Shown here: in pieces, positions 1 through 9,990 of the stretch
How the letters are laid out: the number at the start of each line of letters is the position of its first letter
How positions within the stretch are numbered: position 1 is the first letter of the stretch
Assembly (NCBI GenBank): GCA_024811115.1
Contig: JAKOGH010000194.1
Location: forward strand, 1-64,000
Direction: 5' to 3'
Source: Terana coerulea
Taxonomy: Eukaryota; Basidiomycota; Agaricomycetes; Polyporales; Phanerochaetaceae
Length of the DNA stretch: 64,000 nt
The notes under the pieces: model-generated
The model's database searches: none
The model's input: only the letters and a program-made list of their open reading frames with translations
Told to the model about the DNA's origin: nothing
Translations under genes and position numbers: made by a program

Positions 1-552
1 CAGCCGGCGTTGGCGTGGTGCGCATCCGTCGGCACCGGCCGTGCGCCGCTGTCCCGCCCTGCGTATCTTGCGCGTCGCTGTACGCGCCGGTTTCTTGTGC
101 GTCGGCGTCGCGCTCACCTGCGTCGGTCTGCGCGCGTCGTGCTTCGCCACGTCCCGCGCGCCGGTGTTGGTGTTATGCGCGTGCTGCATTCTCGGCGTCG
201 CGCCTGTGTAGCTTGTTGCGCTGGTCCCTCGCGTCGTACGTCGGCCCTTTGTAACGGCGGCGCGCTCGCCTACGTCGGCCTGCGTGTGCTGTGCTTCACC
301 ACGTCCCGCGCGCCGGCGTTGGCGTTGTGCGCCACCGTTCGTGTCGTACGCGTCGTGTCGTGCGCGCCGGCTTCTTGTGCGTCGGCGTCGCGGCCGCCGG
401 CGTTGAGCTTGTTGCGTCGTGCTTGACTACGCGGGCGTTCGCGCGCGGTGTTCGTTGCTGGTGGGGGATGCGTGGTGCCTATTCATGGAAAGCACCGTCC
501 ATAGGCCGTGCATGCACGGCCATGGACGGCTCTGGGTAGCAGCGGTGGATGC
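1..552. repeat. CpG-dense imperfect tandem repeat
   Basis: Very GC-rich sequence in which phrases recur with changes: a block beginning GTCCCGCGCGCCGG lies at 151 and again at 303 (about 152 bp apart), and a block CTTCTTGTGCGTCGGCGTCG recurs near 91 and 371. Open frames here differ between strands and share no domain, so I do not call a gene. CpGs are abundant, unlike nearly all other repeats in the window, so this piece has escaped the C-to-T decay. Confidence 0.55.
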
Positions 553-818
553 GGCGAGAGGGCCACGTACCTCGTTTGCAGGGGGAGCCCCTCCCCCCAA
601 CAGCCTTGCTCGATAATTCACGCGTCCCCCACTCTTGTGTGGTGTCGCTTGGGTCCTGGTGTCGCGGTAGGTGGTCGCGACGCAGCTAACGCGTCGGTTA
701 GGAATGAGGGACCGAGGGAATGAAAGATGACGCCAACCAAACGCGAGGGCTTCAAAGACGTTAAGGCGCTTCAATATACCCGGTAAGTTATGACCATTCT
801 GTACGATAATACACGCAA

Positions 819-894
819 GCCGCTATGGCGCAGTTGTTAATCTACTGGGCGCGTTTACCCAGGTGGTCCTGGGTTCAAGTCCTTCTGGGTGCAT
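819..894 (+). tRNA. tRNA-like sequence in LIR-1 left arm (probable pseudogene or Pol III promoter)
   Basis: There is an A-box-like TGGCGCAGTTG at 826-836 and a B-box GGTTCAAGTCC at 872-882, spaced as in a tRNA gene. An anticodon-like stem CTGGG/CCCAG encloses an 8-base loop, one base too long. The T stem pairs only in part and no acceptor stem closes cleanly, so I read this as a decayed or tRNA-derived Pol III promoter. A diverged homologue lies in the right arm at 3495-3570. Confidence 0.5.
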
Positions 895-1718
895 TGTGGT
901 TATTTCTGATCATTTTCTTTGAGCCTCGGCCCATTAACAAAAGCATACAGTGTGAATTGCTTTGGTCGTCTGTGAAGCAGTCACTCTTTTAGAGCTATTG
1001 TGATATTTAAAATTGATTGCAGCTTGTTGTTCAACTGTGGCAAATGGCAATTATATAAGAATATAGACATTCTAGGCAAAAGCAGCTCTTTTTAGCAATT
1101 GTACAGAGCTTATATATTAGGTTATAAAGGTAATATTAAAGAGCTTCAGACTTGTCATTAACAATATCCTTAAAGCTTTGTGCACTTTGAAAACCAGTCT
1201 AATAAGGAATTCATTATGCATTTATGTGCCAACTAGGCTGAAATAGAGAATAGTAGCTATATTAACTCTAAAAGTGTAATAGTATAAGTATATAGGTTAG
1301 CTGATTGGTAGAAAAAGGAGGACATAGAACTAAATTAGCTTTAAGCAATACAATAATAAGAGTCCAAGTAGTAAATAAATGCAATAGCAAAATAAGTGTC
1401 ATAAGCTCTAGATAATGTCATAAATATGATACAAATAACAAGCAAATAAGTAAAAAGCTAATAATAAGCTACTGATAAAATATGCAATAGTGAGAAATTA
1501 GATAAAAAGAAATATAGTAAATGAGCTAATAAAAAGAATGCAATAAGGCATTGGTAAGGGATAAAAAGTCAATTAGGTATTAAAAAGCCATTAATAATCA
1601 GCAGATTAGAATGTTAAAAAGGCAATGGGCTGTTTAGCAAGCTAATAGATGTAGATTAGCTAAATAAACTATATTTTAAGAATACATTTTCACAAAAAGC
1701 GAAAAAGAGCATAATAAA

Positions 1719-1887
1719 CAACTTAGTGTTAAATAAGAAGCATAAAGCATAGATTAGAAGAGGGGTTTTTCCAGATGTGGTTGCAGATACCACAACGATT
1801 TCCTGTAACCAGTAATCTGGGGAGCCATCATCTGAAAAACCCCTCCTTCTAATCTATACTTTATACTTCTTTCTTAATGCTAAGTTG
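1719..1887. repeat. 169-bp inverted repeat (hairpin) inserted in LIR-1 left arm
   Basis: The arms start CAACTTAG at 1719 and end CTAAGTTG at 1887. The inner stem TAGATTAGAAG...GGGGTTTTTC (1750-1777) pairs with 1829-1856 almost without mismatch. The sequence is absent from the corresponding place in the right arm, so it is a later insertion and probably a small MITE. No target duplication was resolved. Confidence 0.65.
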
Positions 1888-1901
1888 CCTGTAACGGATT
1901 A

Positions 1902-2051
1902 CTGTACATTAATGACCTGACAGGGGCTAGCGCCCAAATTTGATTTCACCGACAAAGCTCCAAATTCGCCATAAATCGAAAGAAAATTATTGGCAGGGTC
2001 AGCGGAAAATGGGTGTGACATGTGACATCCTGTCAGGTCATTAATGTACAG
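1902..2051. mobile_element. 150-bp MITE with perfect 23-bp terminal inverted repeats
   Basis: Positions 1902-1924 (starting CTGTACATTAATGACC) and 2029-2051 are exact reverse complements. The element is flanked by TA on both sides (1900-1901 and 2052-2053), the hallmark of a Tc1/mariner-type target duplication. The interior keeps CpGs and GC near average, so it is young or too short to be mutated. It has no coding capacity and would depend on a transposase elsewhere. It interrupts the left LIR-1 arm; the right arm lacks it. Confidence 0.85.
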
Positions 2052-2076
2052 TATTCTATTCAGAAACCCCTGTGTC

Positions 2077-2691
2077 TGGGGTCCATCAGCTTACAAATTA
2101 AAAACCCAGACCAACTTGCAAGTAGCGGTAAGAACTTTATGAAGCACGATCATTACATAAGGAAATGATGTCGTTACTACAGTAAGTAGCCATTACTTAC
2201 TAGTAACTAGCAAGGCAATATTAATGTCTTTACTCGCTGTTGCCACTGTCGGGTGGCTTGTCAGTAGCCGTGTTTACTTAGAGAACACTTATATATTGTG
2301 GTAACTATATGCGCCAGTAATTGGGCTTGATTCATTCCAGCACACGCTCTAACTTAGGTATCACAGAGGTGGTGACTGAGTGTCGGGGGCATCAGATGCA
2401 GTGATTCGCTCGGCCATGAGCTGGCTGTGAGCACGGCGGTGCCGACCGGATAATAAGTGTGCAACATCACCGTGCTTGTGAGTTGCTATTCTCACTATGT
2501 AACTCTATGGCTGGCTAACTTAATGACACTCTACTCATTCAAACTACTTTCCGACTTGTGCTTACTCTTCATGAAGCCGTAGTAACCCTTACTGATGTGG
2601 ATCACAAAGATTAAGCGCCAGTCTAAAAACCTAGAGTGCTGAACAGAAGTGCGGCGGGACCCTGGGAACTTAGGGGTTTCTTCAAGAAATA
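2077..2691. other. LIR-1 spacer, no gene seen
   Basis: Unpaired centre of LIR-1, of moderate GC and without a supported reading frame. The minus-strand frame at 2531-2734 crosses the arm boundary and shows no domain. Confidence 0.4.
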
Positions 2692-3494
2692 GGGTTTCTG
2701 AATAGAATAAGCCGCCTATAATGCACTTTTTCACTTTTGGGAAAATACTTTATTAAAATACAGCTTATTTGGCTAATATCTCCCTATTAGCTTGGTAAGT
2801 ATTTTTTGCCTATTTGACATTTTAATCTACTGCTTATTAAGGGCTTTTTACTATCTGATTGACTTTTTATTGCTTACCAATGCCTTACTGCATCTTTTTA
2901 GTAGCTTAGTTACTAAGTTCCTTTTATTTAATCTCTCACTATTTTGTACTTTATCAATAGCTTATCATTAGCTTTTTATTTATTTATTTGTTATTTATAC
3001 CATATTTATCACATTACTTATAGCTTATAAAACTTATCCTACTATTTCTTTTATTTATTATTGAGCTTTTTATTATTGCATTGCTTTAAGCTAATTTAAT
3101 TCTATTTCTCTATATTTTTGCTAATTAGCAAACATATATATTTATACTATTACACTTTTAGAGCTAATGCAGCTACTGTTCTATATTTCAGCATAGTCAG
3201 CATATCAATGCATAATGAATTCCTCATTAATCTAATTTTAAAAGTGCACAAAGCCTTAAGGACATCTTTGAAGTTTTTGACATCACCTATATAATCTAAT
3301 GCATAAGCTCTAGATAATTGCAAAAATAGAGCTATTTGTGCTTATATTGCCCATTTGCTAAGTGCAATAGCCACAATTATCTAAAAGGCTGCAATCAATT
3401 ATAAATACTGCCTTGCAGATAAACAAAATAACACATTCTATATGTATTTGATAATGGAGCAAGGCTCAAAATAGAACATTTTTGAAAACAAACA

Positions 3495-3570
3495 TTGCAT
3501 ATACTAGAATTTGAACCTGCAATCACCTAGGAGTCCAACACATTAAAACAACAACTACACCACAGTGGCT
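3495..3570 (-). tRNA. tRNA-like sequence in LIR-1 right arm (decayed)
   Basis: On the minus strand an A-box-like TGGTGTAGTTG (3552-3562) and B-box-like GGTTCAAATTC (3507-3517) mirror those of the left arm at 819-894. Differences between arms are mostly C-to-T or G-to-A. The full cloverleaf does not close, so a functional tRNA is unlikely. Confidence 0.45.
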
Positions 3571-4027
3571 TGCTTACGCTGCTGCTAAACCTAACTATCA
3601 CCATCAGTTCATGTTGAAATGCCTCAACCACCTTGCCTTTGCATTTGGCATCTAAGTCATTCATCTCCCTTAGTTCGCCATCCCTAACCAATGTGTTAGC
3701 TATGTTACGACCACCTACCATAACACCAAAGACCCATACAACGCCAGATAAAGATGAGAGGACACATGGAGGATAGAGCAAGGCTGTAAGAGAGAGGGCT
3801 CTCTGCAAATGAGGTATATGGCCCTCTCGTCACTTGTGACAAATTTCCCTCAGCGCTAATCTATAGCACCTAGAGTGTAACATTAAGTCACAGGACACGT
3901 TACCCAGTTGTCACAACAGCGTTACAAGATGCTGATCAGTTGGCCATGCGACAGATGCATGGTTATTAGGGATATGCCTCATACAGACACAGGATCATGG
4001 ACTCAGTTCTGGATTCATTCTAGACTA

Positions 4028-4046
4028 TGACCTCACTATGAGGTCA
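4028..4046. promoter_or_regulatory. Palindromic site in the Gypsy-1 LTR U3 region
   Basis: TGACCTCA, a 3-bp spacer, then TGAGGTCA: a perfect dyad about 200 bp upstream of the TATA-like box at 4250. The same dyad is intact in the inverted LTRs at 5077-5095 and 56333-56351 and degraded in the copy at 8685-9245. Position and conservation suggest a bZIP-like or other dimeric factor site; the factor is unknown. Confidence 0.5.
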
Positions 4047-4249
4047 CTATGACATCATGTACTGATAGTGTACAGTAGCTAGATTAGGACATCTAGATAG
4101 TGTTGATGTTAGCATGATAGCTAGGTCAGATCCGATAAGGGAGTTAGAGCGTTGGTATGCTCTGCAGCCTTAGTCATAGATCACCTGACTGTATCAGTCA
4201 GCATATGGTATTAGAGGTCTTAGATAGCTCTGGGGTCCCTCTACACATG

Positions 4250-4258
4250 TATATAAAG
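4250..4258 (+). promoter_or_regulatory. TATA-like element of the Gypsy-1 LTR
   Basis: TATATAAAG followed within about 40 bp by the conserved stretch CAGACTCAACAACAT, present in all five LTR copies. This is a reasonable core promoter for LTR transcription on the plus strand. Confidence 0.5.
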
Positions 4259-4393
4259 AGGCTGGTCTGTGAGCTAAACCCCAGACTCAACAACATCGTT
4301 GATTCATATCTCCTACTCGCTCTACTCAAAGTCCCCTGCTTCTCCTCAACTCCCCAAGCATTCCTAGCAGGTGAGTATTAGAGTTTTGTGATA

Positions 4394-4730
4394 GTTTGTT
4401 GAGTCTACTCCACTGCTCGTTGTTGCTGTCAAGGGCAACAAGCAGGACCTTGTTGCAGTGTTGTGCGGCGTACATATCATTATGCACAGTGTGTCAAAAT
4501 GAACACTGTTGCTATTTGGGTTCTGGGGGATCTTGCCACTGTTCGCAAAGAACTAAGGCTATGAGCTAGTTGCCGTCAGGGACTATGCTCTGTATCGTTG
4601 AGAAGCACCATGGCTTAGGCTGTGGGCTGCCATTAAAGCAGTATGCTAATCTTTATGCCGATTCTCAGGCGTAAAGAGGTGCTCACTGCGCTGTATAGCA
4701 TGGAGCAACATTCTGGTGTAACTTACCTTC
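4394..4730. other. Gypsy-1 leader, first part
   Basis: Untranslated sequence of fairly normal GC between the 5' LTR and the solo-LTR insert, resuming at 5288. No convincing primer-binding site (TGG start) is visible next to the LTR, and no reading frame is supported. Confidence 0.45.
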
Positions 4731-5287
4731 TATCACAAAACTCTAATACTCACCTGCTAGGAATGCTTGGAGGGGTTGGGGAGAGCAGGGGACTTTGAGT
4801 AAAGTGAGTAGAGGAGATATAAATCAACGATGTTGTTGAGTCTGGGGTATTAGCCCTCAGACCAGCCTCCTATATACGTGTAGAGGGACCCCAGACACTA
4901 TCTAAGACCTCCAATACCATGTGCTGACTGATACAGTCAGGTGATCTATGACTAAGGCTTGAGCATACCGCCGCTCTAACTCCCTTATCGGATCTAACCT
5001 AGCTATCATGCTAACATCAACACTATCTAGATGTCCTAATCTAGCTACTGTACACTACCAGTACACAATGTCATAGTGACCTCATAGTGAGGTCATAGTC
5101 TAGAATGAATCCAGAACTGAGTCCATGATCCTGTGTCTGTATGAGGTATATCCTGATAACCATGCGTCCGTCGCATGGCCAACTGATCAGCATCTTGTAA
5201 CACTGTTGTGACAACTGGGTAATGTGTCCCGTGACTTGATTTTACACTCTAGGCACGGAAGACTAGCGCTGAGGGAAACTTGTGACA
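4731..5287 (-). repeat. Gypsy-1 solo LTR inserted in the Gypsy-1 leader
   Basis: 557 bp, the reverse complement of the 3835-4393 LTR, running TATCACAAAAC...TTGTGACA. Flanks CCTTC (4726-4730) and CCCTC (5288-5292) differ by one transition and fit a 5-bp target duplication. This is an independent insertion reduced to a solo LTR, not part of the host element. Confidence 0.85.
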
Positions 5288-5309
5288 CCCTCAGTCATCT
5301 GCGCAGCAT

Positions 5310-6115
5310 TGCCACAACTTATATGAAGTTCTACGCAGACAAGTTGTGAAATAACCAGCCTATTAGCACATGGCTCAAATTCATCAAGGAAATGCAAAGT
5401 ATATACGAGCAGTGCGATGAGAAACAAAGTGCCAAGGAGGAACTTGATAACCCCTGAAATAACAAGGATCTGGCCCAAAAAGACTTACGTCCAATATGTG
5501 GAGAAGTACAAGACTCTGGCCCGGGATTGTGAAGTAACAGGATAAGCTGCACATCGACAAGATTGAAGGAGTGCTTCCCCAGGATATGCGCCAGACAATA
5601 GTTGTCCTGTCTCTCATTAGCGCTGAGCCCAAGAAATAGGAAGCCTATCTCGATGCTCATTGCAGCTACATAAGGAACTCCACCAGAACAGTCGAAAAGT
5701 TCGGTGTTTGGCAACGGGCGCTAGCAAGAATACGGCGGAGGCAAACCAGCAGTTGAAGGGTAAAGGCAAGGGCAAGACAAAGGAAACCAACCAGGCAGAA
5801 ACATCCGGCGAATGCAAGTTCTGCCAAATCTGCTCTGGTGAGGGTAAAAGCTCGCATACCAAAACCCACAATATGAATGACTGCTATGACAACCTGAAGA
5901 ATGCCAACTTGGGCAAAGATTCTTCATCGTTGTCTCCGTCATTCTCTGGTAATGGCAATAGAAACCAAAGCAGTGATGCTTTTGATTCGAGTGGAAACTC
6001 TGGTTCCAAGTCAAAGGGCAAGCTGTCCTTCAGAAACCGTCTCATAGAGCTTTTGAGCTCTATATCCGATGTCAATGACAATGCTTCCCCGATAACATCA
6101 AAGTCAACTCAGTGA
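5310..6115 (+). pseudogene. gag: Gypsy-1 gag relic (capsid and zinc knuckle)
   Basis: Gag would form the retrotransposon particle. About 5310-5650 reads in pieces as a gypsy capsid, with the phrases FIKEMQSIYEQCDEK, KEELDN and KYKTLARDC split by stops and one frameshift. An open stretch at 5660-6115 (151 codons) continues into a lysine/glycine-rich linker and a knuckle-like C-X2-C-X11-H-X4-C (residues 55, 58, 70 and 75), followed by a serine-rich tail. The histidine spacing is longer than the classic CX2CX4HX4C, so nucleic-acid binding is inferred. The ATG at 5660 is only an internal methionine after the frameshift. The solo LTR upstream separates this region from its own promoter. Confidence 0.75.
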
Positions 6116-6390
6116 GCATTCATAAGCCGAGTGAATCTGAGCTTGCCGAAATGGAAGCAACCGAAGCGCAGCAATGAACCTCAGTCAGAGTCGGGTAGAC
6201 ATCCATAGGTTAATCGCCAGACTCGGATGGATTTTCCCAAAATGTAGAGGCTAATGCCCGCGATCTATATTCCAGAAATAATGCACCCCTTGTCGACTCC
6301 AAAGTGGATTCGGACGAAATAGTACTAGAATCTTATGTAACGCATAGCTCGCAACAATAAATGTTTTTTAGACTTTCAGTAACGCTTTGA

Positions 6391-6957
6391 GTGTGTGGTT
6401 TTAAGGTGCAGACCAAGGCTTTAGTGAACTCAGGTGCCATAACAAACTTCATTGACAAATTGTTTGTTGAAAGAAATCATTTGGTAACTAATTGTATGGC
6501 AAAGTCTGCATGGGTCGATATAACCAACGCAGACGGAACTCAAAACCAAGCAGGACAAATTTGTAATTATGTCCATGCTTATATTCAAATTGGTGATTAT
6601 AAGTCTACTTATATACTGTATGTTACACAGTTAGGCAACACAGACATGATGATTGGTTACAACTTCTTATACCAATACAACACCGAGATTGACTGGGAAA
6701 AAGGGAATTGGAGTTTACTAGATGTCCTAAGAGCTGCATTACTGATTAAGCCTGTAAAATACAAGTTAGTAAAGCTGAAACCAACGAGCTTCAACTCGAG
6801 TCAGATCTTCCATGGGAATCCTCTCTGGATGAATTTGAAGACAAGGATACAGATAATCCATTTATTAACTGGGTGGACATTGATATCTTCAATAACCACA
6901 CACAAGCAGAAATTATTGCAGCCATGTTTGATAAAAAGGACATGGATGAGGTCCTAG
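6391..6957 (+). pseudogene. Gypsy-1 protease relic
   Basis: A 188-codon open stretch whose first 115 residues match a retropepsin: ALVNSGAITNFID holds the active-site motif with Asp changed to Asn (normally DSG), and a later hydrophobic-hydrophobic-Gly turn reads MMIGYNFL. The retropepsin would cleave Gag-Pol; with the catalytic Asp lost it should be dead. The Asp-to-Asn change is a G-to-A transition, as expected from the mutation process seen throughout. The tail after about residue 120 is out of frame with the downstream polymerase. Confidence 0.8.
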
Positions 6958-7129
6958 AGGACTTTGATAATGAAGACACTGTCAAGTGGAAATCGCATGT
7001 ATTTGAATGGTTGCATAAGTATGGCGATACATTCTCTAAGCACAAGTCAAAGCGCGTGCTGGTATGCAAGATGTACAATCATCCGATTGACTTTGTAAAA
7101 GGAGCCTCATACCAAGCCAGCTAAACTAT

Positions 7130-8684
7130 ACCGCTATCTCCGAGAGGAACTCTTTGGATGAATGGATCAATGAAGAATAATGGAAAGGTTGCATTTGACC
7201 TTCAAGTCACCAGTTGTAGCACTATTTTTCTTTGTCAAAAACCATGATAGTGGATTACGCCTGTGTATGGACTACCGCACACTCAATGAGATTACCGTGA
7301 AGAACCGCTACCTAATCCTGGGGATTGCTGACCTGATTGACTTACTGTCTTAGGCATCTATCTTTCTGAATTGACCTCGGTGGGGCTATAATAACATCTG
7401 AATCTGTGAGGGGGATGAATGGAAAACAGCATTTATCACAAAATGTAGTCTATTTGAGGCAACCGTCATATATTTCGGATTTTCCAACGCACCAGCTACA
7501 TTCCAAGCCATGATGAATGACGTCCTGGGTAACTTGATTCAACAAGGACAAGCCAGTGTATTTGGACAATATCTTGATTTTTGGCAACGATTTGAAGGAA
7601 TATTGCATGCTTGTCAAGAAAGTGCTGAAAAGTCTTCGTGATAACAATCTTTACACAAAAGCGAAGAAGTGCTTCTTTGAGAATGTCCGAATTGAATATT
7701 TTGGCATGATTATCTCAAAGGGCAGCGTTACAATAGACCCTGCAAAGGTGTTAGAAGTTCTTGAGTGGCCAGAGTACTGACTAAAGTCAAACACATACAG
7801 GCTTTCTTAGGCATTGCGAACTTTTATTGCAGGTTCATACAGGACTTTGCCAAGCTAGCCAGGCCACTCACAGATTTAACAAAAGGATCAACCTTGGGTT
7901 TGGGAAGCTGACCAACAAGTGGCATTCGAGGCGCTGAAAAAGGCCTTCACTTCAGCATCTACGTATTCTGGATGATGTGAACTCATTCAGACTATTGACC
8001 AATGCAAGTGACTTTGCAATCAGTGCAGTGCTATTGCAATGGGATCTTGCTGACGAAATCTGGCACTGTTGCCTTTGCTCTAAATTTTCAACATACACAA
8101 TTGTAACTACAAGATTTATGACAAAGAGTTGCTTGCTATTTCACGAGCTCTGGAAGAGTACAGACACTATTTGGAGGGACACCTGGAAAAGTTTGAGATC
8201 TGGTCAGATCATCAAAATCTGACTTCTTACCGAACAGCCCAAAAGTTGACACGAAGACAAGCGCAATGAGCTTTGTACCTAACACAATTCAACTATTTTC
8301 TACATCACAAGCCTAGAAAGACAATGTAAGCTGAAGATCCTCTGTTCAGGAGGCTAGATCATGAGGAGGGGTAAAGCTCAACAACTGAGACCAAATTTTG
8401 CTCAAACTGGAATATTTTGCCATCTGCGCTATTGAAGTTTCACGGCACCTGTTAACAACGACCAAATCCTAAGTGAAGTCAAAGAAGCATTGCTATCGGA
8501 TGATGTTACGAAGGGCTACAAGTCATTATTGAAGTTAGGACCTAGAGAGTTTGGTAAAAGTCTCAAGGAATGGAACTACGAGAACAGATTACTACTATTC
8601 CGTGGCAAGATATACATTCCATAGTCAACAAATGATCATCTATGACAACAAATTGTACAAATCCATCATGATTTACCACCAGCT
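7130..8684 (+). pseudogene. pol: Gypsy-1 reverse transcriptase, RNase H and truncated integrase relic
   Basis: Reverse transcriptase pieces in order: [20 protein letters not shown] (about 7258-7320), FGFSNAPATFQAMMN (about 7475-7520) and YLDNILIF (about 7557-7580), where the catalytic YxDD has become YLDN. RNase H follows with LLTNASDFAISAVLL (Asp to Asn in the first motif), [14 protein letters not shown] and a [11 protein letters not shown] motif ending near 8225. Integrase begins near 8540 and breaks off in the zinc-binding motif (HHDLPPAYH) where the LTR at 8685 starts. Several stops and at least three frame changes occur. Family assignment to Ty3/gypsy is firm; no function remains. Confidence 0.85.
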
Positions 8685-9245
8685 TATCACAAATTTCCCT
8701 CGGTGCTAGTTCGCGGCGTTTAGAGTGCAACATCAAGTTACAAGAATGTCACCAAGTCGTCACACAGCGTTACAAGATGCTAGATCAGTTTGCCATGTGC
8801 TTGTCACATAGACATCAGGGATATACCTTATATGGACGTAGGATCCAGGACTCAGTGCGGAACTGTTTTGGACTATGACCTCAGTATAATGTCAGTGTGA
8901 CATCATGGACTGGTAGTGTACAGTAGCTCAATTAGAACATCTAGATAGTGTTGATGTTAGCATGATAGCTAGGTTAGATCTGATAAGGGAGTTAGAGCGG
9001 TAGCATGCTTTTGAGCCTTAGTCAGACGTCACCTGACTGTATTAGTCAGCATATGGTATTAGAGGTCTTAGATAGTGTCTGGGATCCCTTTACACATATA
9101 TATAAGAAGGCTAGTCTTTAGGCTAAACCTCCAGGACTCAACAACATTATTGATTTATATCTGCTTTACTAGCTCTACTGAAGTCCCTCTGCTTTCCCAC
9201 TTCTTTCATGTCATCCCAGCAAGTGAGTATTGTAGTTTTGTAATA
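8685..9245 (+). repeat. Gypsy-1 LTR (3' copy)
   Basis: 561 bp, TATCACAAATTTCCCTCGG...TTTTGTAATA, more C-to-T mutated than the 5' copy. It begins inside the integrase zinc-binding motif, and its flanks (CAGCT and AGTGC) do not match. Confidence 0.88.
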
Positions 9246-9299
9246 AGTGCTCAATGTAGTACTTTCCATATGCATCCAAAATAGTTACGTATCACCTCT

Positions 9300-9990
9300 T
9301 AATGAGTATCTTTTGATAAAAAGAGTGATGGCCAATTATATCATAATTCTAGTAGTTTAAAACGATATGCTTTACTTTATGATTATCATTAAAAAATAGT
9401 TACAACATAATAATAAATAGTAATAACTATAGCTAAGCAGCTCATTATCATATTATTGACCCTTCTAAGCACTTTTCCTAAACCTCAAAATACGTCAAAG
9501 CAAATTATGTGGTAAAATTCCCTTTATTAAGTAAGGTAGAAAATCCATCATGTAATTTGCTTTAACTTATCAATTATGATTTCTGAGTACATGAAACAAA
9601 TAAAAAACTTTTTGTATAGCTAACACGTTATGGCAGCTTTTGACTTTGTGATCTTTTTAGCGCCCCCAAGCTCAATTAACTTTCAAAAGTGCTGGAAATA
9701 TTTGGAAAAGTTTCAGAGTGTGAAAAGAATTCTATATGAATAAATCTGGCATTTTTAATAGTTTCACATTTGCAAACATTGTTATTGCATATAATATTGG
9801 TTTATTCTAAGTAAAACCACACAACCAAGAGCAGGATGTTGTGTAAATTGCTACATGCATTTGTGAACATATTATACATATACATCAAGATGTGAGAACA
9901 TTTTTATAATTTGTAGTCTTTGACCTATAATTCAGTAATATACTCTATCATTGCTACTTACTATTTAGGGCAAATCATAGATGTATAATA
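9300..9990 (+). repeat. Dispersed repeat R1, 5' part
   Basis: AT-rich sequence sharing a run of phrases with 40840-41750 and 54050-54500, such as TTTCTGAGTACATGAAAC, CTAACACGTTATGGCAGC and GTGTAAATTGCTACATGC. It is cut on the right by the palindromic element at 9991. No domain is recognised. Confidence 0.5.

Larger units (their letters stand above)
555..3829. mobile_element. Long inverted-repeat element LIR-1
   Basis: The left arm (about 555-2076) and right arm (about 2692-3829) are reverse complements over more than 1 kb, around a spacer at 2077-2691. Matching landmarks are CGAGAGGGCC at 555 with its complement ending at 3829, GGTAGGTGGTCG near 667 with its complement near 3709, the tRNA-like boxes in both arms, and TTCTATTCAGAAACCC at 2054 against its complement near 2692-2707. 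The left arm has two later inserts (1719-1887 and 1902-2051) that the right arm lacks. Outer left-arm CpGs are intact, while the right arm shows C-to-T/G-to-A change at the same sites. No transposase is visible, so the mover is unknown. The right end lies 5 bp from a Gypsy-1 LTR. Confidence 0.8.
3835..4393 (+). repeat. Gypsy-1 LTR (5' copy)
   Basis: 559 bp beginning TGTGACAAATTTCCCTCAG and ending TTTTGTGATA. Compared with the other four copies the ancestral ends are TGTCACAAA...TTTGTGACA, a TG...CA LTR with a C-to-T change at the 3' end. It contains a TATA-like TATATAAAG at 4250-4258 and the palindrome TGACCTCA-CTA-TGAGGTCA at 4028-4046. Confidence 0.9.
3835..9245 (+). mobile_element. Gypsy-1: decayed Ty3/gypsy LTR retrotransposon
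   Basis: LTRs in the same orientation (3835-4393 and 8685-9245) flank a leader, a gag relic and a pol relic in the order protease, reverse transcriptase, RNase H and start of integrase, which is the Ty3/gypsy order. Integrase stops at its N-terminal zinc-binding region where the 3' LTR begins, so the core and C-terminus are missing. The outer flanks show no matching 5-bp duplication, suggesting that the right LTR arrived by recombination or separate insertion. A solo LTR in opposite orientation sits in the leader (4731-5287). Many in-frame stops and frameshifts make it inactive. Confidence 0.85.

Noticed and set aside
10..774. Open frames of up to 138 codons on both strands in the CpG-dense region
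   Set aside because: Arg/Ala/Cys-rich translations from repeated GC-rich DNA, open in several frames at once; no start context or domain.
4731..5287. Inverted LTR as evidence that Gypsy-1 is flanked by inverted LTRs
   Set aside because: Its own CCTTC/CCCTC duplication shows it is a separate solo insertion; the true 5' LTR lies at 3835-4393 in direct orientation.
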